Assembly: GCF_949628265.1 (NCBI RefSeq)
Contig: NC_088788.1
Span: 31,172,335 to 31,236,334 of the forward strand
Direction: 5' to 3'
Origin: Cloeon dipterum
Taxonomy: Eukaryota > Arthropoda > Insecta > Ephemeroptera > Baetidae
DNA: 64,000 nucleotides
How positions within the stretch are numbered: the first letter of the stretch is position 1; each line of letters begins with the position of its first letter. The position numbers and the translations under genes were made by a program. Positions 1 through 9,973 of the stretch are shown here, piece by piece. The notes beneath the pieces were generated by a model. It was not told where the DNA came from and did not search any database. It saw only the letters and a program-made list of their open reading frames with translations.

Positions 1-1060
1 TGTAGCAGTTAACCCTCCGTGCAGGGTGCCACCTTTATTTTGGTGTTCTTCACCGACAACCATTTCTGCTACACATTTCCCCTGACCAGCAGTTACTATT
101 TTCACCTAAATCACAACATCAAAGGATTAAAGCATGGAAGGTGAATTAATATTTAAAAAATATTGCAATTTTGTGTGAAGCAAATCCCAAAAAAAAAAAC
201 GAATTGAGAAAAGCTGCGTTTTATTTTTAGAGCTTGATGTTAACCGATTTCTTCGCGCATTCATAAACCAGCATGTCTATATTAGCTTTATTTCTAGACC
301 CCCAACCTTATTGATAACGTAAAAAGCAAACAATCAAATATGATAAGGTTTTTACCTATATTTAACAATTCATAGCTCTGTCTAAGTACATAGCAACAGC
401 ATAGCAATTCATATTTGAGTACATCTTTAAATTTTCAGATAATATTCTGTCGTTACTAACAATAAGCGGGAAACTCGATATTAAATTGAATAAAGGTTAA
501 AATCCATAAAAACCATATATTTATGAATGTTCATCGATAGACTGAATAAAATAGTATTGGCTATAATAAAATTGGCTACAAAAATACAATACATTTTTCG
601 TCTTTTTAAATTTAACCTTAGTAAAATTTAAAATTGTCAACCCATTTATCAACAAAAAGAAAATTTAATTTTCTATAACATCAAAAAATGAAATGCCTTA
701 ATTAATTATTGTTTAAAAACAAAATTTTGTCATAGATAAATAAACAAATAATGTACGACAAAAAATACCAAACGCGTGCGATTAGCGCCATGATGTGGGT
801 TGTTTCTATTTTTGATGTTAGGTTTTCAGACCAAATATAAAAAAATGCATTACAGGGTGCAGGATTCTTTTACGATAATAAACTGAACCCGTATTAGATA
901 ATACATTCATACGGATAAAATACCTTTTATTGTTTGTAACCTACGTACTCGCAGAATAAAAAAAATCTGAACTCACCTTATCTAGCACGCGATCAAACCC
1001 TTTAGCTTCCACGAGATACTTTAAAATATCCCGAACAAATTTTACTGAAGTGCTTGCCAT
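1..1060 (-). CDS. ACOT13: Acyl-CoA thioesterase 13 (hotdog fold), partial: first two coding exons
   Basis: Exon 1 is 977-1060 (start codon at 1060, 28 codons, phase 0, donor GTGAGT) and exon 2 is 1-105, cut by the window edge; the intron is 871 bp. Exon 1 reads MASTSVKFVRDILKYLVEAK and continues to the donor; exon 2 contains VAEMVVGEEHQNKGGTLHGG followed by LTAT. The HGG(L/M) turn after a conserved Glu-His is the hotdog-fold signature of ACOT13/THEM2, and the order matches the N-terminal half of that about 140-residue protein. The family hydrolyses long-chain acyl-CoA to free fatty acid and CoA, mostly at mitochondria and in the cytosol. The catalytic Asp should be in the missing part. It is transcribed away from HBS1 and shares a 0.56-kb promoter region with it. 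Confidence 0.88.
106..976 (-). other. ACOT13 intron 1
   Basis: AT-rich intron between the two ACOT13 exons. The acceptor is at 106-107 and the donor at 975-976, both read on the minus strand. No second gene, RNA gene or repeat was recognised in it. Confidence 0.75.
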
Positions 1061-1623
1061 GGTGCAAGTCTCTGACTAATTTCTAATCCTCAAAATACTG
1101 GATAAAAAATAATTCTCAATTTCCTGCTCGAGATTTTCATACACAATTCACATCTGACGAGACGATGTTACCAACATAATCCATTTTAAGACAAAATGTA
1201 AAATCGTCTCTGCTCTCAATCTCTGAAGATCATTCAATATTTAATATGTGAGATGTATGAAATTGTTAATGACAGTTGCAAATTTTTGTAAAAAGCAGTA
1301 AGCATTTTTTGGCTATCATTTGCGTCGTCAGCTATGCAAATTACAGTTCTGTTGTGCTGGTTGCATCGTTTGCCGCCTACATTCATTCAAATTCAAACCA
1401 AAGTGAAAGCGACCAATGCCGTTTGACATTTCTCTACCAATCCCCGTCACCAGCTTTGTACATGTACACAGGAAAATACAGAGAGCTGAAAACTGTAAAC
1501 AAGGTCGAACATAACCTGGCTCGTTATTTAATCTCGAAAAATATCGACGAAATCGAGCTATCTCATTGTCAGCAAATTAGAGTTTAGTTTTACTATCATA
1601 AGCTATTATTTCTTTTAGACAAA
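1061..1623. promoter_or_regulatory. Divergent promoter region between ACOT13 and HBS1
   Basis: The two start codons point away from each other across 563 bp, so both promoters must lie here. On the plus strand a pyrimidine-rich acceptor (TTTCTTTTAG, ending at 1618) sits five bases before the HBS1 start codon, which implies a 5'UTR intron and a transcription start further left. The open frame at 1276-1587 begins with TTG and resembles nothing I know; I treat it as untranslated leader. Confidence 0.5.
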
Positions 1624-4600
1624 ATGTCAAGACATCGGGACGTGCGTAGTATCAACTACACAGATGGTAATAAGAAACAATATCATAATATACAATTCAC
1701 TAGACTACATAATTATTACATAGTTGCAATCTGCAATAACAATGAAATTGCCCGGTATCAACAACAGGAATTAGAATTTCTTTTGATTAATCAAATTTCA
1801 GAATGCGAAGGCTTAGATGATGTCTATGGACATTCGCTTGAGGATGACTACAGCGTGTCGCCTAGCGTTGGTACAGTACCAAAATAACTTCTTGTAACCT
1901 AGCAAAACGCAACTTCAATTTTCTTGTAGAGCAATTTATGTTTGATCGGACTAAACAATCAGACATATCAGCATACATCAGCAAAGGCAAAGATGGAATT
2001 GCAGAAGAAGATGAGAACACTGAGGAAATGTCGGTGCCCTCACATGTGAGGCCACAACTGAACGACATTGACGAGGCTCGCTTGCAATCTTGCTTGGACG
2101 AAATTCGCAATGTTATTGGTGACTCTACCCCAGAGAGAGTTCTTATTGACACCATAGTAAAAAATGGTTTTGACATTCACCGATCACTTGATGCAGTCCT
2201 AAACTCCAGTGCTATAAAAAGTATATTTTTGTATTATTTGGTGAGAATTTTAATAATTACATATACGTAAACTTATAGCACCAATAAAGGGAGCTTCTGA
2301 TGAACAAAGAGAAAAAGGTGATTAGTTTGCTTTTAAGCAATTAATAACAAATACTAAACAAATTTGTTTCCATTCCATGATTTGCTGTTTCCTGTTCTTG
2401 TTTGGGAAGGTAAGATTCAATTTTGAACTCACTTGTTGCTGGTCTTGAACTGCCTCCGCCACCTGCTTTTGATCTCCCAATGCCGTCTGCAATCGACCTT
2501 GGCGCAGCTCTTGTGCCTTCAATGTCCAACTTAGTCCTGTCCAATTCCCAAATGGACAACTTCGCATTTCAAACTGCCCTACTCCCTCCACCCCCTCCGC
2601 TTGAGCTAGGCTCATTCTCTGCTGACGTTGATCTTTCCTCTGCATTGGTCGGCCCACCACCGACTATTGATCTCAGTCTGCCACCTCCTTTGGACCTTCC
2701 TCCTGCTCCCTACCTTGACCTCTCAAGTGCCTTTGTCCAACCAAATGCCGAAAAATCGGCCCCAGTCAAAGAAAATATTAGACCTGTAAAGAGCAAGGTG
2801 AAGATGTCTGCTCACAGCTATGGCATTAATCTTGATGAGGCTCAGCAGAAGTCAGATGCCCTGCTAACGTCAGAATTCCATTTTGTGACCAGAAAGGTGT
2901 CTGACTTGGGCTTTCTCATTTGTAGAAAGTGGACAAGGAAGAATACCCCAGTATATACTGATCCTTACCCAACTAAACGAGCTGTAGCCCATTTCCGGTT
3001 CAATTGTCCTTCACCTGACGATAACGTCTTGAGAGCATTGAATAAAAACTTTAGAAAATAAGCTTTTCCAAGTTAACAATATGCTATATTATCTTTACTC
3101 CAACATTTCATTTTTATAAAATGTGTTTTCCTATCTTAACCCTAAATGGTGAGTTTAAAAATAAGCTAAATGTATGCTGGTTGAAATGATCATTGTTTCA
3201 TTTAAATGTTACAGTTGTTGTCGTACCAAAACAAGAAACAATGATCATGACTTTGAGGACTCCTGAGCTGGCCAAAGTTTCAAAGGCTAAAACGTTGAGC
3301 GTCACCAAAGGATTCGACATCACGCCAAAATCGGGTTAACTAAGCAATGAGAGCTTTTCAACCTTAAAGTTAAATGTCAGGCCAAAAAATTTCAGGCACA
3401 AAAGCTGAGCCAATGGACATTTCACCTCGTTCCCAATCTCCTAGTGTGGAGTCAGCACCTGAAAAGCTCAAAATTGATGTAGAAAAAGAGGCAGCTCTTA
3501 TAAAGTATGGGATTAAAGCAATGCTTAACGTGTTAGCTCAAACTTGATTTGCAACAGAAATAAGGAACTTCGAGGGGAAGCTGCTGTTGCCCGTTACAAT
3601 GAGGAGCGATCTGGAACCAAACCTCTGCTGCACATGGTGGTGATTGGCCATGTTGACGCTGGCAAGAGTACTTTGATGGGCCATTTGCTCTTCGATCTTG
3701 GCCAGGTGAACCAGCGAACAATGCACAAGTATGAGCAGGAGAGCAAAAAAATTGGGAAGCAGTCGTTCATGTACGCCTGGATTTTGGACGAGACTGGAGA
3801 AGAAAGGTACAATATTATATAATATTTTTACGGCGATAAAATGACGGAATTTTAGAACCCGAGGAATCACAATGGATATTGGACAGTCGAGGTTTGAAAC
3901 AGCTTCCAAAAGCGTTTTGATTCTTGATGCACCGGGCCACAAGGACTTCATCCCAAATATGATTAGTGGGGCAACGCAGGCAGACGCAGCTGTGCTTGTT
4001 GTGGACGCAGGAAGAGGCGAATTTGAATCTGGGTTCGAGAGCGGAGGCCAGACAAGAGAGCATGCTTTGCTTGTCAGGTCGCTAGGTAATGTCACTTCAA
4101 AATTCGGATGGGTCGAGCAATAGGTACATTGTTTTTACTTCCAGGTGTCAGCCAGTTAGTTGTTGTTGTCAACAAACTCGATACAGTGGGCTGGGATCAA
4201 ACCAGATTCCTGGAAGTCGCGAACAAGCTTGGTTCTTTTCTTCGACAGGCAGGCTTCAGAGATGCGGATGTTTGTTTCGTTCCTTGCAGCGGCCTCTCTG
4301 GTGAAAATCTGACTAAATCGCCCACTGAAGATGCGCTACTGAAGTGGTACCATGGACCATGTTTAGTTGAGGCGATCGGTAATATTGCTGCAGAGGAGTC
4401 ACGTGAATCGAATAACCTAAGTGCACTAAACGTTTCAGACAAATTCAAGATTCCTGAGCGTCCCATTTCTAAACCATTCAGGTTGTCTGTGAATGACATT
4501 TTCAAAGGGACAGGAACAGGCTTTTGTGTCAGCGGAAGGGTGGAGGGTGGCTCCATTCAGTCTGGCGACAAAGTTTTAGTGCAACCGCAAGGAGAAACAG

Positions 4601-5228
4601 CTGTTGTCAAAAGTAAGTTGAGCTAAATAAGTCGGAGGAGCACATTTTCATACTTGCTTCTAGGTATCACCTTGGAAGAGATGCCTTATCAAGTGGCGTT
4701 TGCTGGCGACCAAGTGACTCTAACCCTTTCTGGATTGGACATGCAAAACATCTCTTTGGGCTACATATTGTGCGATCCAATGTACCCTGTTCCTGTCACT
4801 ACTCGCATAGAAGCAAGAATTGTTTTGTTTAACCTCCAAGTTCCCATTACTCAAGGATTCCCAGTGAGTTAATCATATTGTTGCTTTGGGCATGTTTTTT
4901 TTTATTTCGTTTATTAGGTGTTCTTCCACTCTCAATCTCTTGTTGAGCAAGCTGTCATCACCAAATTGATTTCCCAACTGCATCGAGGTTCTGGTGAAGT
5001 GACTAAAAGACATCCACGGTGTCTTCCCAAAAACACAAGTGCTGTTGTTGAAATTACGCTAAACCGTCCTGTAAGCCTCGAGTTATACAAAGATGTCAAG
5101 GAGCTTGGAAGATTTATGTTGAGATCCTCCGGAGTCACAATTGCTGCTGGCTTAGTCAACAAGGTATAGCCTATTTTGCTTATTAAGTTTTTGGAGTGAT
5201 TGAAAAATCTCGCTCACAGATTTACTGA
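1624..5228 (+). CDS. HBS1L: HBS1-like translational GTPase, ribosome rescue factor (long isoform)
   Basis: Exons: 1624-1666, 1802-1870, 1930-2220, 2279-2317, 3215-3334, 3396-3504, 3558-3806, 3856-4085, 4145-4612, 4664-4863, 4918-5163, 5220-5228; all phases agree and give about 690 residues, close to human HBS1L (684). The N-terminus MSRHRDVR plus an acidic [12 protein letters not shown] stretch and a helical segment form the HBS1 N-terminal domain (about residues 1-110). The G domain has GHVDAGKS near residue 255, DAPGH, NKLD and SGLSG, followed by EF1A-like beta-barrel domains 2 and 3 ending in GRFMLR...TIAAG. HBS1 with Pelota rescues stalled ribosomes in no-go and non-stop decay. The last intron begins GTATAG, so retaining it ends the protein one residue after Lys with Val; splicing ends it Ile-Tyr. 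Confidence 0.94.
2415..3061 (+). CDS. Alternative terminal coding exon of HBS1, SKI7-like isoform
   Basis: The fourth HBS1 exon ends in phase 1 at 2317. Two acceptors downstream accept that phase: 3215 (long GTPase isoform) and 2415, which opens a 215-codon frame ending in its own stop at 3059-3061. The joined short product would have the HBS1 N-terminal domain and no GTPase, about 360 residues. The exon encodes a Pro/Leu-rich first half with repeated Asp-Leu units ([30 protein letters not shown]) and a conserved-looking C-terminus with [20 protein letters not shown]. As I remember, human HBS1L makes such a short isoform (HBS1LV3), which acts as SKI7, bridging the cytoplasmic exosome and the SKI complex, and PSPDD-type motifs recur in those tails. 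Identity is an inference from position and motif. Confidence 0.78.
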
Positions 5229-5557
5229 AATCCCTACTCCGGCTTTTAAGCAAACCATAGAAAAAGGTGGATGATAACTGACAATGCCATTGGGTAATGT
5301 ATTTTCTTTGTTGAATTTGAAATTTGTTGCAGCTTCAGTTTTCAATAAAAATTGAAATCAAATTTAAGCTGCTGTTACAAAATAACTACATGGTATAAAA
5401 TAAAGTGTTTTATTATTTCAAATAACATATCATTGTCTTTTTTGCATGATTATTCTTAGATCAGTCACCAAACCAACTCTTGCAAATTTTAAGACTAGAT
5501 TGGAATATTTATAACGGAATTTGCCCTCATACGAGGAGCACACAAAATTACAATAAG
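5229..5557. other. Convergent 3' ends of HBS1 and IMPA
   Basis: Contains 3'UTRs of two genes transcribed towards each other. AATAAA at 5344-5349 and 5399-5404 serve the plus strand; TTTATT at 5409-5414 reads AATAAA on the minus strand for IMPA. No gene is seen. Confidence 0.7.
5399..5414. terminator. Back-to-back polyadenylation signals, HBS1 and IMPA
   Basis: AATAAA (plus) and TTTATT (AATAAA on minus) are separated by four bases, forming a near-palindrome. HBS1 stops at 5228 and IMPA at 5558, so each signal lies about 150-170 bp behind its own stop codon, a usual distance. Confidence 0.6.
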
Positions 5558-6707
5558 TTAATCTCTCCCTGGATAGTATTGGTCAATGTGTTTCACAATT
5601 TCCTGTGCTAGTTCCATGGAGCTTGCACACAGGCAGCGCCGGCTCATTACGTCAAATTCTCCACCTGGAAACGCCATTGTATGATTCATCATATAAATTT
5701 TAAAAAACCGTCGCTAGCAATTCTAAGTATTATACCTGCTGGGTCAATGACAACTCCACCGGCCTCACGTACAATCAGGTCACCTGCGGCAATATCCCAT
5801 GCATGAATTCCAAACTCAATATAAGAATCTGAAGCTCCCATGGCAACCATAGCCATGTTTAAGGCAGCAGATCCTAGCGCTCGGATGCTAGGGGATTACA
5901 CGATTTCAAATTGATATATTTACCAAAGTTTTCTTATTTACCCGTGGGCAAGGGGGACAAGAGTGTTAACATTTTTCAGTACAACCTTCATTTTTTCTGG
6001 GTCTCTGCTAGTTCCGACCTCGAGACTCAGCAAAGCCTTAGAGAGCTCTATAAGTGCAGACATTCAAAATATTAAGGTCAATTAAACGAATCGATAAATT
6101 CTAGGACAAGCACCATTCACGGAGGACACGTGGATCTTGTTTCCGTTGAGAAGAGCCCCTTGTCCTTTGCGGGCTTCGAAAAATTGGCCCAATACTGGGT
6201 TAGTGATGATTGCAATCTCAGGCACTTTGTTAATCAGCAGAGCAATTGAAATGCAAACGTGCGGAAAGGAATGGACAAAGTTCATGGTGCCATCTACAGG
6301 ATCGATGATCCACGTTGGGGCTTCAGTCAACTCATTCTTCTGTCCGTCTGCTGTTGATTCCTCTCCAATGAACCTAATTTAATGTATATCAATTATTTCA
6401 TCATGTATACACAGTCATGGAATAATATTACTGGTGGTTAGGGAATTTTTCCTTCAGTCCATTAATTAGAAGTTTTTCGACCTGTTGGTCAGTTTCCGTG
6501 ACAAGGTCCACTTCACAGCTTTTGAGGTGTATCTCTTTGGCAGAATTAATGCCGTTGCGAATCAGCTGAAGGAAATTACAATCGAGATTATTTAACCTCT
6601 AAAAATTAAATATTTCAAACAGGAATCAAGTAACTCACCTCTTCAGCTTGTTTCACCAGTTCCAAAAGAGTCTGGTAGCACAGGTCCAAGTCAATGCTGT
6701 CGCTCAT
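5558..6707 (-). CDS. IMPA1: Inositol monophosphatase
   Basis: Minus-strand exons 6639-6707, 6432-6565, 6373-6114, 6047-5942, 5887-5736, 5664-5558 join in phase to 275 residues, the usual IMPase length (human 277). Motifs in order: VDLVTETDQ near residue 45; FIGEES with the metal-binding Glu pair; WIIDPVDGT, the hallmark metal site; and [16 protein letters not shown], whose Asp (third metal/substrate ligand) sits in the normal W-D context. The enzyme dephosphorylates inositol monophosphates with Mg2+ to regenerate free inositol in the cytosol, feeding the phosphoinositide cycle used by phospholipase C. Exon 3 ends at a GTGCTT donor (6113-6112), chosen because it restores the homologous reading (VSSVN then ELSKALLS). 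No defect is seen. Confidence 0.94.
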
Positions 6708-7141
6708 ATTTGCAGAAATGTGTCGAGTCGGGTGCTAACTCAATGCCTGTCCTCGGTGTGATTGAAAAGTGACCTAGGCTTACATCAGTGTCCAAGCTCA
6801 GAACTCATTTCGTCATACCTGCGCATGAGCATCCAAATGCTTTGTTATGTAAGCGGCAGTACACGCCTTCTTTCAATTTATCATAATAATATTATTCCAT
6901 GTTCCAAATAAAAATGTAAGGAACGTGTAGACTCTTGAACTGATTGTGCTCTTCTTCAGCAAATTTGTGACTCTTTCAGGAAAAGCGAGGGTTTCTGAGA
7001 AAATCTGTTTTATTCAGAAATTTACACCGATAAAACAAAATATGTCTAATAAAAGAAAAAATGGTTTCGTTAAATGAGAATGATCATGTTTATTATTAAA
7101 AGTGATTTGCACTCAGCAAGCAGTTAGGGTAATCATGACAT
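6708..7141. other. IMPA promoter and NOP56 3'UTR
   Basis: Both flanking genes run on the minus strand, so this holds the 5' end of IMPA and the 3' end of NOP56. TTTATT at 7089-7094 (AATAAA on the minus strand) is the likely NOP56 polyadenylation signal, about 50 bp behind the stop. Nothing else is recognised. Confidence 0.6.
7089..7094 (-). terminator. NOP56 polyadenylation signal
   Basis: AATAAA on the minus strand, 48 bp downstream of the NOP56 stop codon. Confidence 0.55.
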
Positions 7142-8836
7142 TCACTCAGCAGCCACTTTGCTCTTCTTCTTTTTCTTCTTAGGTGAAACTTCAGCATTTC
7201 CATTTTCCGCCTCGCCATTTTCTGGTTCAGGCGCCACACTCTTCCTCTTCTTCGCTTTTGGGGTTTCTGCCTCCCCATTTTCAGCGTTACCGTTCACACC
7301 ATTCACTGAGGACTTCTTCTTCTTCTTCTTCTTTTTGTTTTTCTTTTTCTCAGCTTCAACGGAAACTTCAGCCAGAGCCTCTTCCATGACAGAGATGTTT
7401 GTTGCCGGTTTCTCGCCACCTTTTAGGAAGGAAAGACGATCTTCAATCTGCTGCTTCAGCTTTGTGCCATAGATTTTGGATGGTAGGTCAGAAAAGCAGT
7501 CAAGTCTGGCTGCGATGGAGCATTTGCTAGCAATGTATCTGGAAATTCTACCCTTGTGTTGTGGTAGAGCCCTGCCAATGTATGTTGAGTGAAACAACAA
7601 TCCATATTTTGGTGTGTTGCTTCTGGTCCTCAAGGCTCTGAAAAATTAATTTGTTTTTTGATCTATCACTGAAATAATTTGAAATTAAATGATTTTTACC
7701 TGAACAAAGCCTTCTCAGCTCCAAGGATTTGAAGTGTGGAAGAAGGGTACTTGGCCAAATTGGTTAGCGAGCCAGCATGGGAAATGAGCCTTGCGCCAAT
7801 CTGGTCTCCAATAACAGTTCCCAGGTTGGGGGCAATGGCATCCATCTTATTATTTAGGTAATGAGACGTGCTCTTGCGGTATTCAGCCAAAGATACCACT
7901 CTCTGGGCAAACAACTCAATGTTTGCCAGATCAAGAGTGGAGATGTCCATGCCCATTGAGCAGCGAGCAAGTTTCAAAATAAGCTCTGCCTTAGATGCAT
8001 CTTGGACCAATTCCTCCAGCTCTGTTAAATAAAAAATTTGTTACTACCTTACAAAAAAGACGGAGCATTCTGATCATTACCTGGTAAGTTCTCTTCAGAC
8101 AGTTCCTTTCTGTTCTTGATGAGCTGGACAGCCCTGGCGTACATGTAATTGTCGGTCACAACTTTAACAAGCTCTGGGAAGTGGTATGAGTACCACTCCT
8201 TGATCCTCATGGAAAACGTGTTGATATCCTTGTCCAACTGGTCAAGAAGAGCAATGCTCTGGATGATCATGTTGTCCACCCTGTTGACGTTGAACTTGAC
8301 CTTGGCTCTGGAGTAGCTGTGTCCCAGTCCGAGTTGCGCCTTGCCTGATGTTTGAAGGGTAAAACCTTTGACAAGGTTGTGAAAGTGTGCGCGGATTCCT
8401 CGAGTGATTTCAGGAACTACACCAGTGTGTAAACACTTGGTGTTAAGAGCTTCTGTGATGGCTGATGCCAGTTTCGGTTCAATCAAGCCCAAAGTAACTT
8501 TTCCCTGAAATTAGTTAAGATTTTGTTTCCTTCAGTAATTGAATAATTTCTCAATGAATATGATATTACCTTCTTGCTGCTTTGGGGCAGGTATGTTTCC
8601 AAGAACAGCTTGAGCTCATCGGGCAAGACACCTTCAGAAATGCTGTTTATGTTTTCCAAGGCCACTACTGCAGTTTTAAATGGGGTGAAACCAACTAGCT
8701 TAACCACCGAGCTAAATTTGCCAAAATCAGTGACAGAAGCCTCCACTTGTGGAAGCAATGCACCAACATCTTCAAATTCCTTAACCCTGAACAGGGAATA
8801 GCCGGCAGCGTGTTCGTATAACACGTATAGATCCAT
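7142..8836 (-). CDS. NOP56: NOP56, core protein of box C/D snoRNPs
   Basis: Exons 8836-8570, 8504-8081, 8021-7700, 7637-7142 join in phase to 502 residues. The product begins [16 protein letters not shown], the NOP5/NOP56 N-terminal domain, passes through a coiled coil (about 160-250), and contains the NOP domain with [20 protein letters not shown] followed by [12 protein letters not shown] near residue 340. The C-terminus is a Lys-rich low-complexity tail with several runs of 4-8 Lys, as in NOP56 of other animals. NOP56 pairs with NOP58 and fibrillarin to guide 2'-O-methylation and pre-rRNA processing in the nucleolus. The start codon is the first base triplet of its exon: the acceptor TTTGTAG directly precedes it, and a GTGAGA donor at 8922 marks a non-coding first exon. 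Introns were checked for snoRNAs; none was convincing. Confidence 0.95.
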
Positions 8837-9040
8837 CTACAAAGAAATAATCAATTTCACTCAAAATTCCATGAAATTAATTTCAGATTTTGTTCTTTGA
8901 TAATTCCTTTTCAAATTCTCACCTTTCAGACGGTGTAATCCACTTGAATTCACTGGAAATTCGGCATTGGGCTCCCGATGTCTACGAACAAGCGTTGCTA
9001 TCACGTGTAGCTGCTAGCAGGTTTTGGTTATTGCGTTGAG

Positions 9041-9051
9041 GACGCCATATT
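9041..9051 (-). promoter_or_regulatory. YY1/Pho-like ATATGGCG motif
   Basis: Reads AATATGGCGTC on the minus strand, just upstream of NOP56. The same 11 bases occur in the DAD1/PREB divergent promoter at 16295-16305. The core ATGGCG matches the YY1/Pleiohomeotic binding consensus known from housekeeping promoters. Confidence 0.35.
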
Positions 9052-9961
9052 AGAAACAAGCGAAGAGAGGGGAGAGCATGAATTTATCGGTTTGACGACA
9101 ATAAAAGTACTCGGTCTTACTTGTGTTGCCTGGTGAAGGAAAATATTAATAGGATTAACAGACGCAACCGGTTTTGAACCCTTGGAAAAAAGTAAAAAAA
9201 AGTGAAAATTTAAACATTAAACATTTAACCAATTTTACTTAGTTTTTGTTTACCGGTAGTCCTAAAAGTAGATAATATACCGCCACTGACAAGTTGACAA
9301 CCGAAAACATATATTTCCCCCACCACTTATAGCGCCTGGATCGTGGAACACGAGTGGACCACTCGACACAGGACTGAAGGGAACAAGAAATGAGAAATGG
9401 ATCATCATGGCCAATATTGAAGTATTCTCCAGAGATGGCAAGGTAAATTTTGCGAAATTTGCAATATTGGCAATTTTTGAGCCGCCTAGCACTGTCCTCA
9501 CGGGTAAGAAGCTTGTCAGGCCCTCTGACAGTGCATCCCAATCGGGTTTTTACTCTGTGAGAGCGTGTAAGAATTGATGCAAATTCGCCATACGCTACTG
9601 CACCTTTGACACTAATGGGGCGCACACATGATTCGCGAAGTCTTGTGTGTCTGGCTCTTGTTGACATCACGTTTTTCGCGAATTAAGGTTGCTCGCAGCT
9701 GAGTCACCCACTCAATAAACAATGAGGCTTTGGTAGGCGTGCTGTAGGTTATAAGGGAAGCTGTTAAATGCGTCGTTGATGTGTTTGCCCAAAATGGATT
9801 TATTTTGTGTTTATTTCATTTTGAATTAATAATATCTTTACATAATACATGGTATCATATGTGCAAATCAATAATTAATTTTAATGGTTGCTTGACCCCC
9901 AATTTATCGTGGAATCTTAAACCACAATCCTCGCATTTGTTCACAGAATAACTAAGCGGAA

Positions 9962-9970
9962 ATGGCTTGA
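9962..9970 (+). promoter_or_regulatory. Two-codon upstream ORF before the SOCS start
   Basis: ATG GCT TGA ends three bases before the main start codon at 9974, within the same leader exon. Such minimal uORFs can restrain translation of the main frame; effect here is inferred only. Confidence 0.4.
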
Positions 9971-9973
9971 GTG

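Larger units (their letters stand above)
8837..9973. promoter_or_regulatory. Divergent promoter region between NOP56 and the SOCS gene
   Basis: Holds the NOP56 leader intron (8837-8922), an upstream stretch with CACGTG near 9002, a YY1-like ATATGGCG motif (minus strand, 9041-9051), and the SOCS leader whose second exon starts at 9947 after TTGTTCACAG. The open frame on the minus strand at 9239-9670 has no recognisable domain and probably is not a gene. Confidence 0.5.

Noticed and set aside
7638-8922. Box C/D snoRNAs in NOP56 introns, as found in vertebrates
   Set aside because: Introns are 57-86 bases; I found ATGATCA once (intron 2) but no matching D box and no terminal stem.
9239-9670. 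143-codon open frame on the minus strand between NOP56 and SOCS
   Set aside because: No recognisable domain or signal peptide, and it lies in a divergent promoter region. Kept only as a note; transcript evidence would be needed.
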